From Chlorobiaceae bacterium (GTDB lineage: Bacteria; Bacteroidota; Chlorobiia; Chlorobiales; Chlorobiaceae): DNA of 7,539 nucleotides. A program made the translations under genes and the position numbers. How positions within the stretch are numbered: the first letter of the stretch is position 1; each line of letters begins with the position of its first letter. Where the stretch lies: assembly GCA_013336025.1 (NCBI GenBank), contig JAAXUM010000071.1, forward strand, positions 1 to 7,539, written 5' to 3'. Positions 6,215 to 7,539 of the stretch are shown here, piece after piece. The notes under the pieces were generated by a model, which saw only the letters and a program-made list of their open reading frames with translations, was not told where the DNA came from and ran no database searches.

Positions 6215-7539
6215 TTTACTCCGGTTTTATGTTGGTACATGGTCAAATGGTCGATGAGGTTTACTCCGGTATGAATAAAGCTGTCTATTCCGGCACGAAA
6301 AAGCGATTCAGGATCCTTTGGCGGTTTTCCCGCCATGACAACGAGAAGCTTCGGATCAAGATCGCGAAGGTTCTGCGCGATTATTTGTGCTGCTGAATAA
6401 GGGTCTTTTTCAGCAATGCAGAGCACCAGAACAGCAGGTTTATGAGTGAGGACGGCCTGATATGATGATTCGTCAGGTACAAGCTGAGCGCTTCCTGCTA
6501 TATCGAAACCGCCGCATCTGAAAAAATCTTCAGCAAAGGCAGCCTGTCGGAAGCTTGCTGCGGTATCCCCCTGCATCCAGCAGAAAACCGCCGGACTACA
6601 ACCGGTATCTTTTTTGCCCTGAATCGCGTTTATCCTGAGCAGTTCATAAGCCGCTCCCTCATTGCCTTTTGGCCTTCTTTCAAGAACATCCCGTATTGCT
6701 GAAAGGTTATCCTCCTGATGAACCGTAAGGTTTGCAGGATAACGGTTTACCCCTATCATTGTTTTGGTTCGCTTGTTGATGGATGCAAGCCTGTTTTCGG
6801 AGGTATTGCGTATCAACGAGTCGATCATTCCGCTCTTGCGCGCAAGTTGCAGACCGCCGGCAGTTTCGATATCACTGAAAAGCTTCCATGCAGAGCGGGC
6901 GAGTTCTTTGGTCATCTTTTCGATGTAATATGAACCTCTTGCCGGATCGAAAACCCGACCAAGTTCTGCTTCGTGCTGCAGCAGCAGATGGATATTGCCG
7001 GATACCCGTTCGGCCATGGCATGAGAGACAGAGAGTCCATTATCGAATGGCGAAATCTGCAGAGTCTGGCATCCGCCGAAAATTGCCGAGACAGCTTCGG
7101 TGGTTTGGCGGAGCAGATTTGTGAAGGGGTCGAGCAGTGAAAGGTTTCTCTCTGAAGTTCGAGCAAAAATACGTGGCAGACAGTTTGTTGGTGCGCCGTA
7201 GGCTTTCAGGATATGTTGCAGGAGAAATCGAACGGCACGTATTTTTGCAAGTTCCGTGAAATGGCTTGGCCCGATAGCCAGAACGATTTCGATTTTTCGG
7301 GCGGCGGTTTCAGCAGGAATGCCGGCCTCCTGCAGGCGATAGAGCGTATCGCTTACTCCTGCAAGCAGAATTGCTGTTTCCTCGGTGGCTGAAGCTCCGT
7401 TTTCATGATCATAAACAGCGGAAACAGTAATGGTGCGAAAGTTTTCAAGTCGGGAGCCCTGATGATTGAGCAGTGCGGCTTCAAGAGCATCATGGCCATC
7501 CACCTTGTCGAGAAGCATCCCGCCGGAGTTGTGCTTGAA
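6211..7539 (-). CDS. mutA: Methylmalonyl-CoA mutase small (non-catalytic) subunit, 5' end outside window
   Basis: The visible 442 codons are open to the right edge. A Met at 7518 is internal: seven more codons (FKHNSGG) precede it without a stop. Small subunits are usually about 600-640 residues, so roughly 170-200 N-terminal residues are missing from the window. Counting from that Met, the barrel fold is seen in [18 protein letters not shown] (91-108), [15 protein letters not shown] (148-162), [20 protein letters not shown] (190-209) and MIGVNRYP (254-261). These parallel the MutB barrel. The C-terminal B12-like domain (about 310-435) has [14 protein letters not shown] where MutB has GQDGHDRG, so the DxHxxG cobalamin ligand is absent. 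This is the expected state for MutA, which arose by duplication of the large subunit and stabilises the MutA-MutB dimer without catalysis. Its TGA overlaps the mutB ATG. The promoter and ribosome binding site lie beyond the window. Confidence 0.93.
   Translation of the reverse strand, partial: FKHNSGGMLLDKVDGHDALEAALLNHQGSRLENFRTITVSAVYDHENGASATEETAILLAGVSDTLYRLQEAGIPAETAARKIEIVLAIGPSHFTELAKIRAVRFLLQHILKAYGAPTNCLPRIFARTSERNLSLLDPFTNLLRQTTEAVSAIFGGCQTLQISPFDNGLSVSHAMAERVSGNIHLLLQHEAELGRVFDPARGSYYIEKMTKELARSAWKLFSDIETAGGLQLARKSGMIDSLIRNTSENRLASINKRTKTMIGVNRYPANLTVHQEDNLSAIRDVLERRPKGNEGAAYELLRINAIQGKKDTGCSPAVFCWMQGDTAASFRQAAFAEDFFRCGGFDIAGSAQLVPDESSYQAVLTHKPAVLVLCIAEKDPYSAAQIIAQNLRDLDPKLLVVMAGKPPKDPESLFRAGIDSFIHTGVNLIDHLTMYQHKTGVK
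6219..6222 (-). promoter_or_regulatory. Ribosome binding site of mutB, inside the end of mutA
   Basis: On the minus strand GGAG sits four bases before the mutB ATG and is part of the last sense codons of mutA (Thr-Gly-Val-Lys). It gives mutB its own initiation signal in addition to the ATGA overlap, in contrast to meaB. Confidence 0.6.

Overview
The window holds two short gene sets that converge near position 3004-3044, plus the start of a seventh gene leaving the left edge. Everything I can recognise is chromosomal metabolism and membrane housekeeping. I see no RNA gene, insertion sequence, phage gene, CRISPR array or obvious recent transfer. Base composition looks moderate (about half G+C) and even across the genes. 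The protein set (YugP-like zinc peptidase, NfeD/slipin pair, UspA, MutA-MutB-MeaB) and the protein style suggest a Gram-negative bacterium of the Chlorobiota/Bacteroidota group. A green sulfur bacterium (Chlorobium-like) is my best guess, but this rests on remembered family resemblance and not on a search.

Left part. Positions 1-197 (minus) are the first 65 codons of a membrane-anchored YugP-type zinc metallopeptidase, cut by the window edge. A 218-base spacer (198-415) separates it from a plus-strand set: an NfeD/ClpP-class membrane serine protease (416-1750), a slipin/stomatin-like SPFH protein (1753-2499) and a UspA-type nucleotide-binding stress protein (2542-3003). The protease and slipin genes are 2 bases apart and form the widely conserved NfeD-slipin pair. 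In that pair the protease and SPFH scaffold are thought to act together at the membrane, and the protease can cut the slipin tail. Usp follows after 42 bases and may be co-transcribed. Two starts were moved inward to the ATG that carries a ribosome binding site (416 and 2542).

Right part. On the minus strand, in transcription order, come the small subunit of methylmalonyl-CoA mutase (mutA, 7539-6211, 5' end outside the window), the large catalytic B12-binding subunit (mutB, 6214-4073) and the G-protein chaperone MeaB (4076-3045). Both junctions are four-base ATGA overlaps, so the three genes look like one translationally coupled operon. Together they interconvert (R)-methylmalonyl-CoA and succinyl-CoA with adenosylcobalamin, with MeaB gating cofactor loading and protecting the enzyme. 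In an organism with a reductive TCA cycle this could join propionyl-CoA to succinyl-CoA in either direction; the direction is inference.

I do not see an undescribed system here. The most useful second looks are the conserved hydrophobic tail of the slipin as a likely protease target, the lack of a ribosome binding site at meaB, the TKTD variant of the MeaB nucleotide-specificity motif, and two nine-A tracts inside meaB.
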